Shown piece by piece: positions 39,603-48,414 of a stretch of 64,000 nt of DNA; position 1 is the stretch's first letter; each line of letters starts with the position of its first letter. The notes beneath the pieces were generated by a model. The model searched no databases and was not told the origin of the DNA. It was given only the letters and a program-made list of their open reading frames with translations. The translations under genes were made by a program, and so were the position numbers. The stretch is from Staphylococcus argensis (GTDB lineage: Bacteria; Bacillota; Bacilli; Staphylococcales; Staphylococcaceae), in NCBI RefSeq assembly GCF_002902305.1, contig NZ_PPPX01000001.1, forward strand, positions 1,076,062 to 1,140,061, given 5' to 3'.

Positions 39603-42233
39603 CTACTTCGCATCATACCAAGTTGCACCGTAACTTGATTCAACCTTTAATGGCACATCGAGCTCAAGTGCATGTTCCATAATTTCAGTGACAAATTCAC
39701 TAAATGCATCCACTTCGTCCTTTGGAATCTCAAAGATGAGTTCGTCATGAACCTGAAGTAACAACGTAGCGTTAAAGTCGGTATCTTGAATCGCTTTCGC
39801 ATAATTGACCATCGCGAGTTTAATAATATCTGCCGCACTACCTTGAATTGGTGTATTCATTGCTGTACGTTCTGCGAAACTTCTCATATTGAAGTTGCGA
39901 CTTGAAATATCTGGTAAATAACGACGACGGTGTAACAATGTTTCAACATAACCGTTCGCTTTCGCTTCTTTCTTAATATTATGCATATATTCTTTCACGC
40001 CTGGGAAGCTATCTAAATAATCATCGATAAATTGTTTCGCTTGTTTACGCGTAATACCTAGACTTTGGCTGAGTCCGTAGTCACTGATACCATAGACGAT
40101 GCCGAAATTAACTGCTTTCGCTTGACGACGCATTAAACTATCAACCTCATCCGCTTCCACATTAAATACTTTCATAGCCGTAGCCGTATGCACATCATGA
40201 TCATGAATAAAGGCTTGTTTCATGCTTTCATCACCAGTAATATGCGCAAGCACACGTAGTTCGATTTGAGAATAGTCAGCTGAGAAAATGACGCTGTCTT
40301 CATGTGTAGGCTTGAATGCTTTACGAATGCGTTTTCCTTCTTCCAACCGCACAGGAATGTTCTGCAAGTTAGGATCAATAGATGATAAACGACCTGTTTG
40401 AGCAAGCGTTTGGTTAAAACGTGTATGAATACGCTGATCTTTACTGATCATCTTCTGTAAGCCTTCAACATAAGTTGATTGTAGTTTCGCGAGCTGACGA
40501 TAATCAAGAATGTAGTCGATAATTGGGTGTTCACCTTGTAGTTGTTCAAGTACATCGACTGCTGTTGAGTAACCTGTCTTCGTCTTCTTAATCACAGGAA
40601 GTTCAAGTTTTTCGAAGAGCACTACACCCAATTGCTTAGGTGAATTCACATTAAATTTTTCACCAGCAGCATCATAAATTTGTTGAACTAAAACGTCAAG
40701 TTTCTCCTTGATTTCTTGTTCCATTTCCTCTAAATCAGATCGATCAGTATAAACACCTGTTTCTTCCATTTCACTAAGGATGCGAGCAAGTGGCAACTCT
40801 ATATCATAGAGTAATTCACGTTGTTGATGCGCAGTTAACTGCTCTATCATTTCTGGCTTACTTTCTGAAATACTATGAACTATCTTGCCTACGTATTCAT
40901 TCAGAACATCATCTTCAGGCACCGCACGTTTTTTACCTTTGCCATAAACTTGTATATCTGAAGGTACGTAATATTGGTTATAATGCTCAACCACAGATTT
41001 CACATCACCTATAGAGCGTGATGGATCGATGATGTAACTTGCTAGCATGGCATCAAATTGGATACCTTCGATCTGAATATCTAGTCGATGTGCTACGACA
41101 TATGTCTTCTTAGCATCATAAACAACCTTTTCTGTATGAGAATCTTCCAACCATTTAACGAGTGCACCATGTGCAGCAGCATCTTGAGCATCAACCACTA
41201 CATGTTGATCTTGCGCATAAATACCGAATTTAAGAATATCATCTTTCAAATAGTTACTACCATCAATTTCGAAATGAATCGTAGCTGATTCAAGTTGAGT
41301 ATAATCAATAGCGTCTAACGAAGTTTGAACGTCAATATCTAATTCTGTATCTCCACTATCAACAGATTCAACATCTAAATTGTTAAGTAGTTGATTAAAT
41401 TCTAATTTCTTGAATAATTCTATTTTATCTTGTTCATCCATTGAATCTGGAAGCTTTGTATCGTTTAAGCTAACTTCTAGCGGACTATCTACATTAATTG
41501 TTGCGAGTTGTTTACTCATTAATGCATCTGACTTACCATTCTCTAGCTTTTCTTTTAACTTTTTACCTGAGACATCGTCTAAATGCTCATACACGCCTTC
41601 AACTGACTCAAATTGGTTGAGCAACTTCAGTGCTGTCTTCTCACCTACGCCTGCCACGCCAGGGATGTTATCTGAAGTATCGCCCATTAGCCCTTTCATA
41701 TCGATAATCTGTTTAGGTTGAATGCCGTTGTATTTCTCTGCGATAAACTTAGGCGTATAATGATCGACGTCTGTGACACCTTTCTTCGTGTAGTAAATTG
41801 TCACTCGATCAGTCGCAAGTTGAGTGAGATCTCGGTCGCCGGTAATGATGATTGTCTCCATTCCAGCTTGATCGGCTTCTTTACTTAAAGTACCGATGAT
41901 ATCGTCGGCTTCGTAATTCTCTAGTTCGTAATGTTTAATTTGATATGCGTCTAATAATTGACGAATATATGGAAACTGCTCACTTAATTCAGGAGGCGTC
42001 TTCTGTCTACCGCCTTTGTAATCACCATAGGTTTGATGTCTAAAAGTGGTCTTTCCGGCATCAAATGCTACTAAGAAATGATCAGGATGCTCTTCTTTTA
42101 ATATTTTCTCTAACAGCATCGCAAAACCATAAATTGCATTCGTAAGTATGCCGGCCTTATTCTGTAATAACGGTAAAGCATAGAAAGCACGAAAACTTAA
42201 ACTATTGCCGTCTACTAAGACTAATTTACTCAA
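39603..42233 (-). CDS. polA: DNA polymerase I
   Basis: Pol I fills gaps and removes RNA primers. The 876-residue protein has an intact 5' nuclease domain (1-about 290, DGNSLSFRAFYALP, EADDIIG, GDRDLTQL), a degenerate 3'-5' exonuclease domain (about 300-470, catalytic acidic residues not apparent), and a polymerase domain with motif A DYSQIELRV, motif B RRQAKAVNFGIVYG and motif C QVHDELIFE. The start is TTG at 42231-42233 with GGAGG 8 nt upstream; an earlier in-frame TTG overlaps that site. This gives the length known for S. aureus PolA. Confidence 0.97.
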   Translation of the reverse strand: MSKLVLVDGNSLSFRAFYALPLLQNKAGILTNAIYGFAMLLEKILKEEHPDHFLVAFDAGKTTFRHQTYGDYKGGRQKTPPELSEQFPYIRQLLDAYQIKHYELENYEADDIIGTLSKEADQAGMETIIITGDRDLTQLATDRVTIYYTKKGVTDVDHYTPKFIAEKYNGIQPKQIIDMKGLMGDTSDNIPGVAGVGEKTALKLLNQFESVEGVYEHLDDVSGKKLKEKLENGKSDALMSKQLATINVDSPLEVSLNDTKLPDSMDEQDKIELFKKLEFNQLLNNLDVESVDSGDTELDIDVQTSLDAIDYTQLESATIHFEIDGSNYLKDDILKFGIYAQDQHVVVDAQDAAAHGALVKWLEDSHTEKVVYDAKKTYVVAHRLDIQIEGIQFDAMLASYIIDPSRSIGDVKSVVEHYNQYYVPSDIQVYGKGKKRAVPEDDVLNEYVGKIVHSISESKPEMIEQLTAHQQRELLYDIELPLARILSEMEETGVYTDRSDLEEMEQEIKEKLDVLVQQIYDAAGEKFNVNSPKQLGVVLFEKLELPVIKKTKTGYSTAVDVLEQLQGEHPIIDYILDYRQLAKLQSTYVEGLQKMISKDQRIHTRFNQTLAQTGRLSSIDPNLQNIPVRLEEGKRIRKAFKPTHEDSVIFSADYSQIELRVLAHITGDESMKQAFIHDHDVHTATAMKVFNVEADEVDSLMRRQAKAVNFGIVYGISDYGLSQSLGITRKQAKQFIDDYLDSFPGVKEYMHNIKKEAKANGYVETLLHRRRYLPDISSRNFNMRSFAERTAMNTPIQGSAADIIKLAMVNYAKAIQDTDFNATLLLQVHDELIFEIPKDEVDAFSEFVTEIMEHALELDVPLKVESSYGATWYDAK

Positions 42234-42248
42234 TCTTGTAACCTCCAA

Positions 42249-42472
42249 CGTTCGTTTACTACCATTCTACCATAAACCGAACTACACTCGAACCTATAAG
42301 CAACAGATAACTTGAATGAGAGAAAGTTAAGTAAATGCTTATGATTGTGTTGGAAGGCCTTTTTAAAATGAGTAATAGTGCGGAGTAAAAGGTATTGAAA
42401 TATTGCTGTGACGCAACACTGAGTGAGAGATTGAACTGATATTTATAAACGTATTCGTAATCCATAAAACAA
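42249..42472. other. Gap between polA and the phoR terminator
   Basis: AT-rich region without a convincing gene. It should contain the polA promoter on the minus strand; I see no pair of promoter boxes better than chance. Confidence 0.4.
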
Positions 42473-42511
42473 AGTGACAAGCCCTCGTCATTTTGAGATA
42501 CTTGCCACTCT
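42465..42511 (-). terminator. Probable terminator after phoR
   Basis: AGTGACAAG (42473-42481) pairs with CTTGCCACT (42501-42509) with one mismatch; the minus-strand tail is TTTGTTTTATGG. It lies about 100 bp below the phoR stop. Confidence 0.6.
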
Positions 42512-42610
42512 TATAGTAGATTTAGAACCCGTCAGATTAATTTTAACAACGGTACTTATCCTACTTTTCCAAAAACAGGCCATAAGTTCTGGATTACCTG
42601 CATACTTAAA

Positions 42611-44305
42611 TTACTCGCTCAAATCTAAGGTCACTTTAAACGTTGAACCTTTGCCCAACGCACTGTCGACTTCAATCTGACCTTCATGCGCCTCAATAAT
42701 ATGTTTCGTAATCGACAAGCCGAGACCTGTACCACCAGAGTCACGACTTCGCGCTTTATCCACACGGTAAAAACGTTCGAAAATACGTGATTGATCTTCT
42801 GGCGCAATGCCCATGCCTTGATCTTCAACCTCAAGCATACATTGATGTGTGAGACGAGACAACCGCACTTGAATTTGACTTTCCGCAGCCGAATAACTTA
42901 TCGCGTTAGAGATCAAATTGACGATGACCTGCATGAGTTTGTCGCGATGACCATTAACAAAGATATCTTCATCAATAGCATCATTGATTTGAATCGCTTT
43001 CTCCGACGCAAGATGCTTCAAGTTCAATACAGCTTCTAGCGTTAGTTCAGATAAATTCAAGCGTTCGGTCGTTAATGACGCCTGTTGCTCAATATGTGAA
43101 AGATCTAGTAAATCTGAAACGAGCGATTCTATACGATCTGACTCTTTATGAATAATGTTCAAGAACATCTTTAAGGAATCTGTATCCTGAGTTGCACCAT
43201 CAAGCAATGTTTCAGAGAAGCCTTTAATCGATGTAATCGGAGTCTTTAACTCATGCGAGACATTCGCCACAAATTCTCGACGTAAATTCTCTAATTTCTT
43301 TAACTGCGTGATATCGTGTAGAACGACGATAATGCCATAAAGATACTTCTGATTGCTCGAGTGTACAGGGACACAAGCCATATCAAAGTATTTGTCATGG
43401 ACGTCTGTAAGTTGCAGATTGATTTGCTCATACAACGGTTTCTCAGTCTTGAAGCTTTCAGCCACAAATTGTTGTAGTTTAGGATTGAGACATGTCGAGT
43501 AACGTTCTCCTTTCAGTGAAGCAGTGGGTTTGAAGTTATGATAGTAAGCTTGGTTAACTACCACCACTTCACCACGGTTATTGATCATCAAGATGGAACT
43601 AGGGATATTCTCTATCGTTGTCGTTAATCGATGCGCTTGCAACTTCTGAGCATGGTTGAGCCGTTGAAGTTGTCGTGCTAACTTATTCGTCGTTACGAAG
43701 AGTGCTTTCGTTTCTTTGACATTACTTTCTGGAATTCGAATATGATAATGGCCTTCCACGAGCAGAGATGTCGCATAGGCCACATCATTGATTGGACGAA
43801 TATAAGACCGATGTATGTAGCGCACAATGAGATATAGCAGAATCATGACTACGACACCGATAAGCGCAAGATATTTCCATATTTGTATCCGTAAATCGTG
43901 CACTTTGTCGTCCACACCACTGATGATTACGCGATAGTTCCCTGAATGATTCAGTGAAGTGAAACGATGCTTCCCTTGGTGTTGATCATAGATAAAATGC
44001 GTGGGATTCGCTTCTTCAGTTATATTTGGATTCGTAGCGACTTGTCCCTTTTCAGTAAAAATCTCTTCTCCATGCTTACGAATCGAGACCGTTAACGCTT
44101 TATTTTCAATAATATTCTTGAGCTGATCTTTCTTACCATGTTTAAGTAAATCGACATAATGCTCACTCTCATGCGCTAATTCACGCTCTTGACTATCGAA
44201 GACCACCTGTGTCACTACATGTGTGACGATAATGCCGAGCAAGATAAAGCTAACGATTGTGACTGTCCAAAGTAATAACAGAAGTTTATGATGAAATTTC
44301 AGCAT
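42611..44305 (-). CDS. phoR: Phosphate-sensing histidine kinase PhoR
   Basis: The membrane sensor kinase of the phosphate-limitation system. The 564-residue protein has two membrane segments (about 10-33 and 144-164) enclosing an outer sensor domain, a HAMP region (165-215), a PAS domain (230-335), HisKA with the phospho-acceptor H351 (VANVSHELKTP), and the HATPase domain (about 450-564, GMGIAPEDQSRIFERFYRVD and GGTGLGLSI). It overlaps the phoP stop by one base and was named by its partner and genomic position. Confidence 0.93.
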   Translation of the reverse strand: MLKFHHKLLLLLWTVTIVSFILLGIIVTHVVTQVVFDSQERELAHESEHYVDLLKHGKKDQLKNIIENKALTVSIRKHGEEIFTEKGQVATNPNITEEANPTHFIYDQHQGKHRFTSLNHSGNYRVIISGVDDKVHDLRIQIWKYLALIGVVVMILLYLIVRYIHRSYIRPINDVAYATSLLVEGHYHIRIPESNVKETKALFVTTNKLARQLQRLNHAQKLQAHRLTTTIENIPSSILMINNRGEVVVVNQAYYHNFKPTASLKGERYSTCLNPKLQQFVAESFKTEKPLYEQINLQLTDVHDKYFDMACVPVHSSNQKYLYGIIVVLHDITQLKKLENLRREFVANVSHELKTPITSIKGFSETLLDGATQDTDSLKMFLNIIHKESDRIESLVSDLLDLSHIEQQASLTTERLNLSELTLEAVLNLKHLASEKAIQINDAIDEDIFVNGHRDKLMQVIVNLISNAISYSAAESQIQVRLSRLTHQCMLEVEDQGMGIAPEDQSRIFERFYRVDKARSRDSGGTGLGLSITKHIIEAHEGQIEVDSALGKGSTFKVTLDLSE

Positions 44306-45012
44306 TAATCTTTAGGTCGCTCCAATTTATAACCTAAACCACGCACTGTCTTGATTAATGTCGGTTGTTTCGGATTCTCTTCTAATTTATCTCGTAAGTG
44401 ACTAACATGCACATCTACAATTCTTGAATCGCCAGCAAACTCATAATTCCACACGGAGTTCAACATGTGTTCGCGTGACATGACGCGGCCTTGACGTTCG
44501 ATTAAATAGAGCAACAATTCAAACTCTTTTGGTGTTAATTCTAATAACTCATCATCTTTATACACTTCAAAGAAATCGGGACGTATACGAATTGAGCCGA
44601 TAATTATATCTTCATCTGTATCATCTTGGTTTGCAGTTTGGACCATTTCTGAACGTCGTAATATAGCTTTAACTCTCGCTACAACTTCTCTAGGTGAAAA
44701 TGGTTTCGTCATATAGTCATCAGCGCCTAGCTCTAAGCCCAGTACACGATCAAATTCGTCGTCTTTAGCAGTCAACATCAATATCGGCACAAGATTCTTC
44801 TCTGTGCGAATGGTCTTACATACTTCAATACCATCTTTCTCAGGTAACATGACATCGAGAACAATGAGGTCGGGGTTAAACGTTTCTAGCTTGCTTAACG
44901 CTTCGTTGCCATCGTAGGCCACGTCGACCATATAACCAGCTTGTTCTAAATTGTACTTTAATAATGTTACGATTGATTGTTCATCATCTACAACTAATAC
45001 TTTATAAGACAT
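44305..45012 (-). CDS. phoP: Phosphate response regulator PhoP
   Basis: OmpR-type regulator activated by PhoR. The 235-residue protein has a receiver domain with acidic pocket D9/D10, phosphorylation site D53 (VLDVMLPEKDG) and the switch lysine in LTAKDD, then a winged-helix DNA-binding domain (about 130-235, ELTPKEFELLLYL and SRIVDVHVSHLRDKLE). GGAGG precedes the ATG. Tandem Pho-box-like hexamers lie upstream. Confidence 0.95.
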   Translation of the reverse strand: MSYKVLVVDDEQSIVTLLKYNLEQAGYMVDVAYDGNEALSKLETFNPDLIVLDVMLPEKDGIEVCKTIRTEKNLVPILMLTAKDDEFDRVLGLELGADDYMTKPFSPREVVARVKAILRRSEMVQTANQDDTDEDIIIGSIRIRPDFFEVYKDDELLELTPKEFELLLYLIERQGRVMSREHMLNSVWNYEFAGDSRIVDVHVSHLRDKLEENPKQPTLIKTVRGLGYKLERPKD

Positions 45013-45066
45013 AGGATACCTCCAGAACTGAATTCACTCGCTTATACTTCAAGTTTAATTTAAATT

Positions 45067-45113
45067 ATTATAGGTTAAAATACCTTTTACATAAACTTAA
45101 CAATTCATTATAA
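45067..45113 (-). promoter_or_regulatory. phoPR promoter with tandem Pho-box-like hexamers
   Basis: A minus-strand TATAAT (45067-45072) is immediately preceded by four hexamers on the plus strand, TTAAAA, TTTACA, TTAACA and TTATAA, starting at 45075, 45086, 45097 and 45108. The step is exactly 11 bp, as in B. subtilis Pho boxes (TTAACA-like repeats with about 5-bp spacers). There is no good -35, as expected of an activated promoter. Confidence 0.6.
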
Positions 45114-45174
45114 AAATTTAATGAGAGAATGGAAATTTACAAGCATTTTATGCTGGCTATCCTCTTCTGGTATC

Positions 45175-45213
45175 AAAAAAGAGGTTAAGCAACGCGTTGT
45201 TGCCTAACCTCTT
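45175..45213 (-). terminator. Rho-independent terminator after icd
   Basis: AAGAGGTTA (45179-45187) pairs with TAACCTCTT (45205-45213), extended by GCAAC/GTTGC, with TTTTTTGATA on the minus strand. Confidence 0.9.
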
Positions 45214-45246
45214 CGTCATCTATTTCAGATGTGCACATTTCATTAA

Positions 45247-46515
45247 TTATTTAATGTTTTTGATTAATTCGTCAGCGAATGCTGAAGTAGAAACTTCTTC
45301 AGCACCTTCCATTAAACGTGCAAAGTCATAAGTTACTACTTTAGAAGCGATTGTTGTTTCAATAGCTTCTGTGATCTTATCAGCAGCTTCTTGCCATCCT
45401 AAGTGTTCAAGCATAAGCACAGCACTTAAGATTTCTGAAGATGGATTAACTTTGTTCATGTCAGCATATTTAGGTGCTGTACCATGAGTTGCTTCAAAGA
45501 TCGCATGTCCAGTTTCGTAGTTAATGTTTGCACCAGGAGCAATACCGATACCGCCTACTTGAGCAGCAAGTGCGTCAGAAACGTAGTCACCATTTAAGTT
45601 CATAGTTGCTACGACGTCGTGGTCAGCTGGACGAGTTAAGATTTGTTGTAAGAAGATATCAGCGATTGAGTCTTTGATGATAATTTTACCATCTTTCTCA
45701 GCTTTGTCTTGTGCTTCGTTAGCTGCATCTTTACCTTCTTTTTCAACGATTTCGTCGTATTGTTGCCAAGTGAATACTTTGTCGCCGAATTCGTTGTGTG
45801 CAAGGTCGTAACCCCATTGTTTGAATGCCCCTTCAGTGAACTTCATAATATTACCTTTATGAACTAATGTCACTGATTTGCGGTTGTTTTCAATAGCATA
45901 GTTGATTGCAGCACGTACGAGACGTTCTGTACCTTCTTTAGAAACAGGTTTCACACCGATACCTGAAGTTTCAGGGAAACGGATGTTTGAAACGCCCATT
46001 TCGTTTTGTAAGAAGTCGATTAATTTCTTAACTTCTGGAGTTCCTTCTTTATATTCGATACCTGCATAGATATCTTCTGTGTTTTCACGGAAGATCACCA
46101 TATCAGTATCTTCAGGACGTTTAACTGGTGAAGGTACACCTTTGAACCATCTTACTGGGCGTAAGCAAGTGAATAAGTCTAATTCTTGACGTAACGCAAC
46201 GTTAAGTGAGCGGATACCGCCACCAATTGGAGTAGTTAAAGGTCCTTTGATTGCGATAAGGTAATCTTTAATTGTATCTAAAGTTTCTTGTGGTAACCAT
46301 TCGCCAGTTTCGTCATAAGCTTTTTGACCTGCTAATACTTCTTTCCACTCGATGCGTTTTTCACCATTGTATGCTTTTTCAACTGCAGCATCGATAACAC
46401 GGCTTGCAGCTTTCCAAATATCTGGTCCAATACCGTCACCGATAATGAATGGAATGATTGGTTCGTTAGGTACGTTTAAACCATCTTTTTGTTTTACAAT
46501 TTTGTCTCCTGCCAT
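45247..46515 (-). CDS. icd: Isocitrate dehydrogenase (NADP)
   Basis: TCA cycle enzyme converting isocitrate to 2-oxoglutarate. The 422-residue protein has the substrate motif [13 protein letters not shown] (about residues 145-157), the NADP-binding HGTAPKYAD near 343 and the conserved metal-binding aspartates in [18 protein letters not shown]. It lies 66 bp after citZ and probably shares its transcript and catabolite control. Confidence 0.97.
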   Translation of the reverse strand: MAGDKIVKQKDGLNVPNEPIIPFIIGDGIGPDIWKAASRVIDAAVEKAYNGEKRIEWKEVLAGQKAYDETGEWLPQETLDTIKDYLIAIKGPLTTPIGGGIRSLNVALRQELDLFTCLRPVRWFKGVPSPVKRPEDTDMVIFRENTEDIYAGIEYKEGTPEVKKLIDFLQNEMGVSNIRFPETSGIGVKPVSKEGTERLVRAAINYAIENNRKSVTLVHKGNIMKFTEGAFKQWGYDLAHNEFGDKVFTWQQYDEIVEKEGKDAANEAQDKAEKDGKIIIKDSIADIFLQQILTRPADHDVVATMNLNGDYVSDALAAQVGGIGIAPGANINYETGHAIFEATHGTAPKYADMNKVNPSSEILSAVLMLEHLGWQEAADKITEAIETTIASKVVTYDFARLMEGAEEVSTSAFADELIKNIK

Positions 46516-46581
46516 GAGTTAAACCTCCGCTTTTACTAAATTTAGTATTGAGTCAATTATGCCTTACAGCAATTGAAGAAC

Positions 46582-47703
46582 TTAGTCACGTTCTTCAATT
46601 GGTAAGTAAGTACGATTTGTTTCACCAATATATTGTGCACGTGGTCTGATGATACGGTTGTCTCTATATTGTTCTAACATATGAGCAATCCAACCTGATG
46701 TACGACTTACGGCAAAGATTGGTGTGAATAAATCGTGAGAAATTTTTAAGCTGTGATAAACCGTTGCACTATAGAAGTCTACGTTAGGAATTAATCCTTT
46801 TTCTTCGTGCATTTTATCAGCGATTTTCACAGAGATATCGAAGAGTTGGCTTTGACCTGTTTCTTCTGTAATCTTCTTACTCATTTCTTTAAGGTATTTC
46901 GCACGTGGGTCGCCATCTTTGTATACGCGATGACCGAAGCCCATGATTTTTTCTTTGTTTTTAATTTTTTCATCAATGTAGTCATCTACAGCGTCAACAG
47001 TCTTCACATCTGAAAGCATGTTCATAACACGTTCGTTTGCACCACCGTGTAAAGGTCCTTTTAATGAACCAACAGCAGCTACGATACCTGAATACATATC
47101 AGATAATGAAGAAACTGCACATCTTGCTGTGAATGCTGATGCGTTTAATTCGTGGTCAGCATGTAACACTAATGCTTTATTAAATGCCTCTACTTCGATA
47201 TCTGTAGGCATTTCACCACGTAACATGTATAGGAAGTTACCCGCATAGCTTAAGTCTTTGTTAGGCATTACAGGATCTTTACCTTCACGCACGCGGGCAA
47301 ACGCAGTTACTAGTGATGCAATCTTAGCTTGAATACGGATTGCACGTTCAAATTTCTTGTCTTTACCTTCGTCTTCAGCATCTGGATCAAAGTGAGCGAT
47401 GTAAGATACTGAAGTTCTTAAAGCAGTCATCGGGTGAACATGATCTGCAGCGTATTCTTTGAAGTGGTTATAGACACTATCATTGAGTGGCATATACTCA
47501 TGTAACTTCTCTTTGAGTTCTTTAAGTTCTTGTTTATTAGGCAATTTGTAATGCCATAATAAATAGATGATTTCTTCAAATTCTGCATTTTCAGCTAAAT
47601 CATCAATATCATAGCCCGCATATGTTAATTGACTATCGATGATTGAGCTTACTTTAGTTTCAGCTGCGATAACCCCTTCTAGGCCTTTTTGTAATTCTGC
47701 CAT
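46582..47703 (-). CDS. citZ: Citrate synthase
   Basis: CitZ condenses acetyl-CoA and oxaloacetate. The 373-residue type II-like enzyme has the active-site histidines in GPLHGGANE and GFGHRVYKDGDPRA and the catalytic aspartate in VDFYSATVY. It heads citZ-icd. GGGGAA precedes the ATG. A cre-like site lies in its leader. Confidence 0.97.
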   Translation of the reverse strand: MAELQKGLEGVIAAETKVSSIIDSQLTYAGYDIDDLAENAEFEEIIYLLWHYKLPNKQELKELKEKLHEYMPLNDSVYNHFKEYAADHVHPMTALRTSVSYIAHFDPDAEDEGKDKKFERAIRIQAKIASLVTAFARVREGKDPVMPNKDLSYAGNFLYMLRGEMPTDIEVEAFNKALVLHADHELNASAFTARCAVSSLSDMYSGIVAAVGSLKGPLHGGANERVMNMLSDVKTVDAVDDYIDEKIKNKEKIMGFGHRVYKDGDPRAKYLKEMSKKITEETGQSQLFDISVKIADKMHEEKGLIPNVDFYSATVYHSLKISHDLFTPIFAVSRTSGWIAHMLEQYRDNRIIRPRAQYIGETNRTYLPIEERD

Positions 47704-47730
47704 GATAAATTCCCCTTTTCTCTTTCATAA

Positions 47731-47778
47731 TGAAATGGCTTTCAACGTATATTATACCGAAATTCATGTAATTATGAA
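47731..47778 (-). promoter_or_regulatory. citZ promoter and leader cre-like box
   Basis: A minus-strand TATAAT (47751-47756) with TTTCAT about 17 bp upstream is a likely promoter. A cre-like TGAAATGGCTTTCA (47731-47744; 13 of 14 to TGWNANCGNTNWCA, the mismatch at the central CG) lies about ten bases below the predicted start of transcription, a classic place for CcpA repression. Confidence 0.55.
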
Positions 47779-47799
47779 ACCTTATAACTTAGTATGGTT

Positions 47800-48414
47800 G
47801 ATGATAACTATCCATAAAGTCGATATTATCTCATTCAACACATACGACTTTCCTTATACTTTACCCTTTTACGTCAAACTCAATACATGCCATTTTTATA
47901 TGAAATTATTGTGTTATTTCATTATGGTGTAGATCCATCATGAAGTTTGATATATCTATATTTTAAGGGTAAATCGCTTTCACATCAATTTTTCTATGCT
48001 TTTCAATTCTTTATCACTGTTAATAACAATATATGAACATTAAAGAGCAGTTTTACACTTATATACTAAAAATAATTGTCTTATCCATAAAAAAGTATCA
48101 TAATAGGTTTATTAAGATAAGTGAGTGCGCTCAAGCTTCTACAAAGGTGAAGAACGACTTATATAATGAACGTTGTGAATCACCGAAATCGCTTTCACAA
48201 TATTCAATTAACTTGATAAATTGGGAGCCACGTAGTTGCTTGTTAGAGACATACTCACTTCACTTTTAATAAAGGGGATCGTGTTATCACAATACGTTAG
48301 TTAACAACTAGATGAGTTATGACACAGATTTGTGATCACACATAGTAGTTGAGTTCCACACCTTATTTGGCTGCTATGAACGGATCAAAGAAATTCAACA
48401 AAGGAGTAATTATC
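47800..48414. other. Long citZ-aapA intergenic region
   Basis: About 600 bp with no convincing protein gene. It holds two copies of AAATCGCTTTCACA (47971-47984 and 48187-48200), both cre-like; a foldable segment at 48116-48164; an outer TTGTGAA/TTTCACAA repeat around the second copy; and a perfect palindrome TGTGATCACA (48331-48340) with a related TGTTATCACA (48283-48292) nearby. The 3' part is the probable aapA control region. Confidence 0.5.
48184..48197. promoter_or_regulatory. cre-like site upstream of aapA
   Basis: CGAAATCGCTTTCA matches the catabolite-responsive consensus TGWNANCGNTNWCA at 13 of 14 positions. It is about 218 bp before the aapA start, in a position compatible with control of a promoter nearby. 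Inferred from the consensus only. Confidence 0.5.

Noticed and set aside
42474..42680. 68-codon plus-strand frame near the phoR end
   Set aside because: Overlaps the likely phoR terminator and the phoR 3' end, has no ribosome binding site.
47639..47932. 97-codon plus-strand frame over the citZ 5' end
   Set aside because: Antisense to the citZ start and promoter; no start signals.
48164..48230. T-box leader before aapA
   Set aside because: GGGAGCCACG looks faintly like the T-box core but lacks the TGGNACCGCG sequence and a following terminator.
48033..48269. 78-codon open frame on the plus strand between citZ and aapA
   Set aside because: No ribosome binding site, poor codon use, and it covers the repeat motif and the foldable segment; more likely non-coding.
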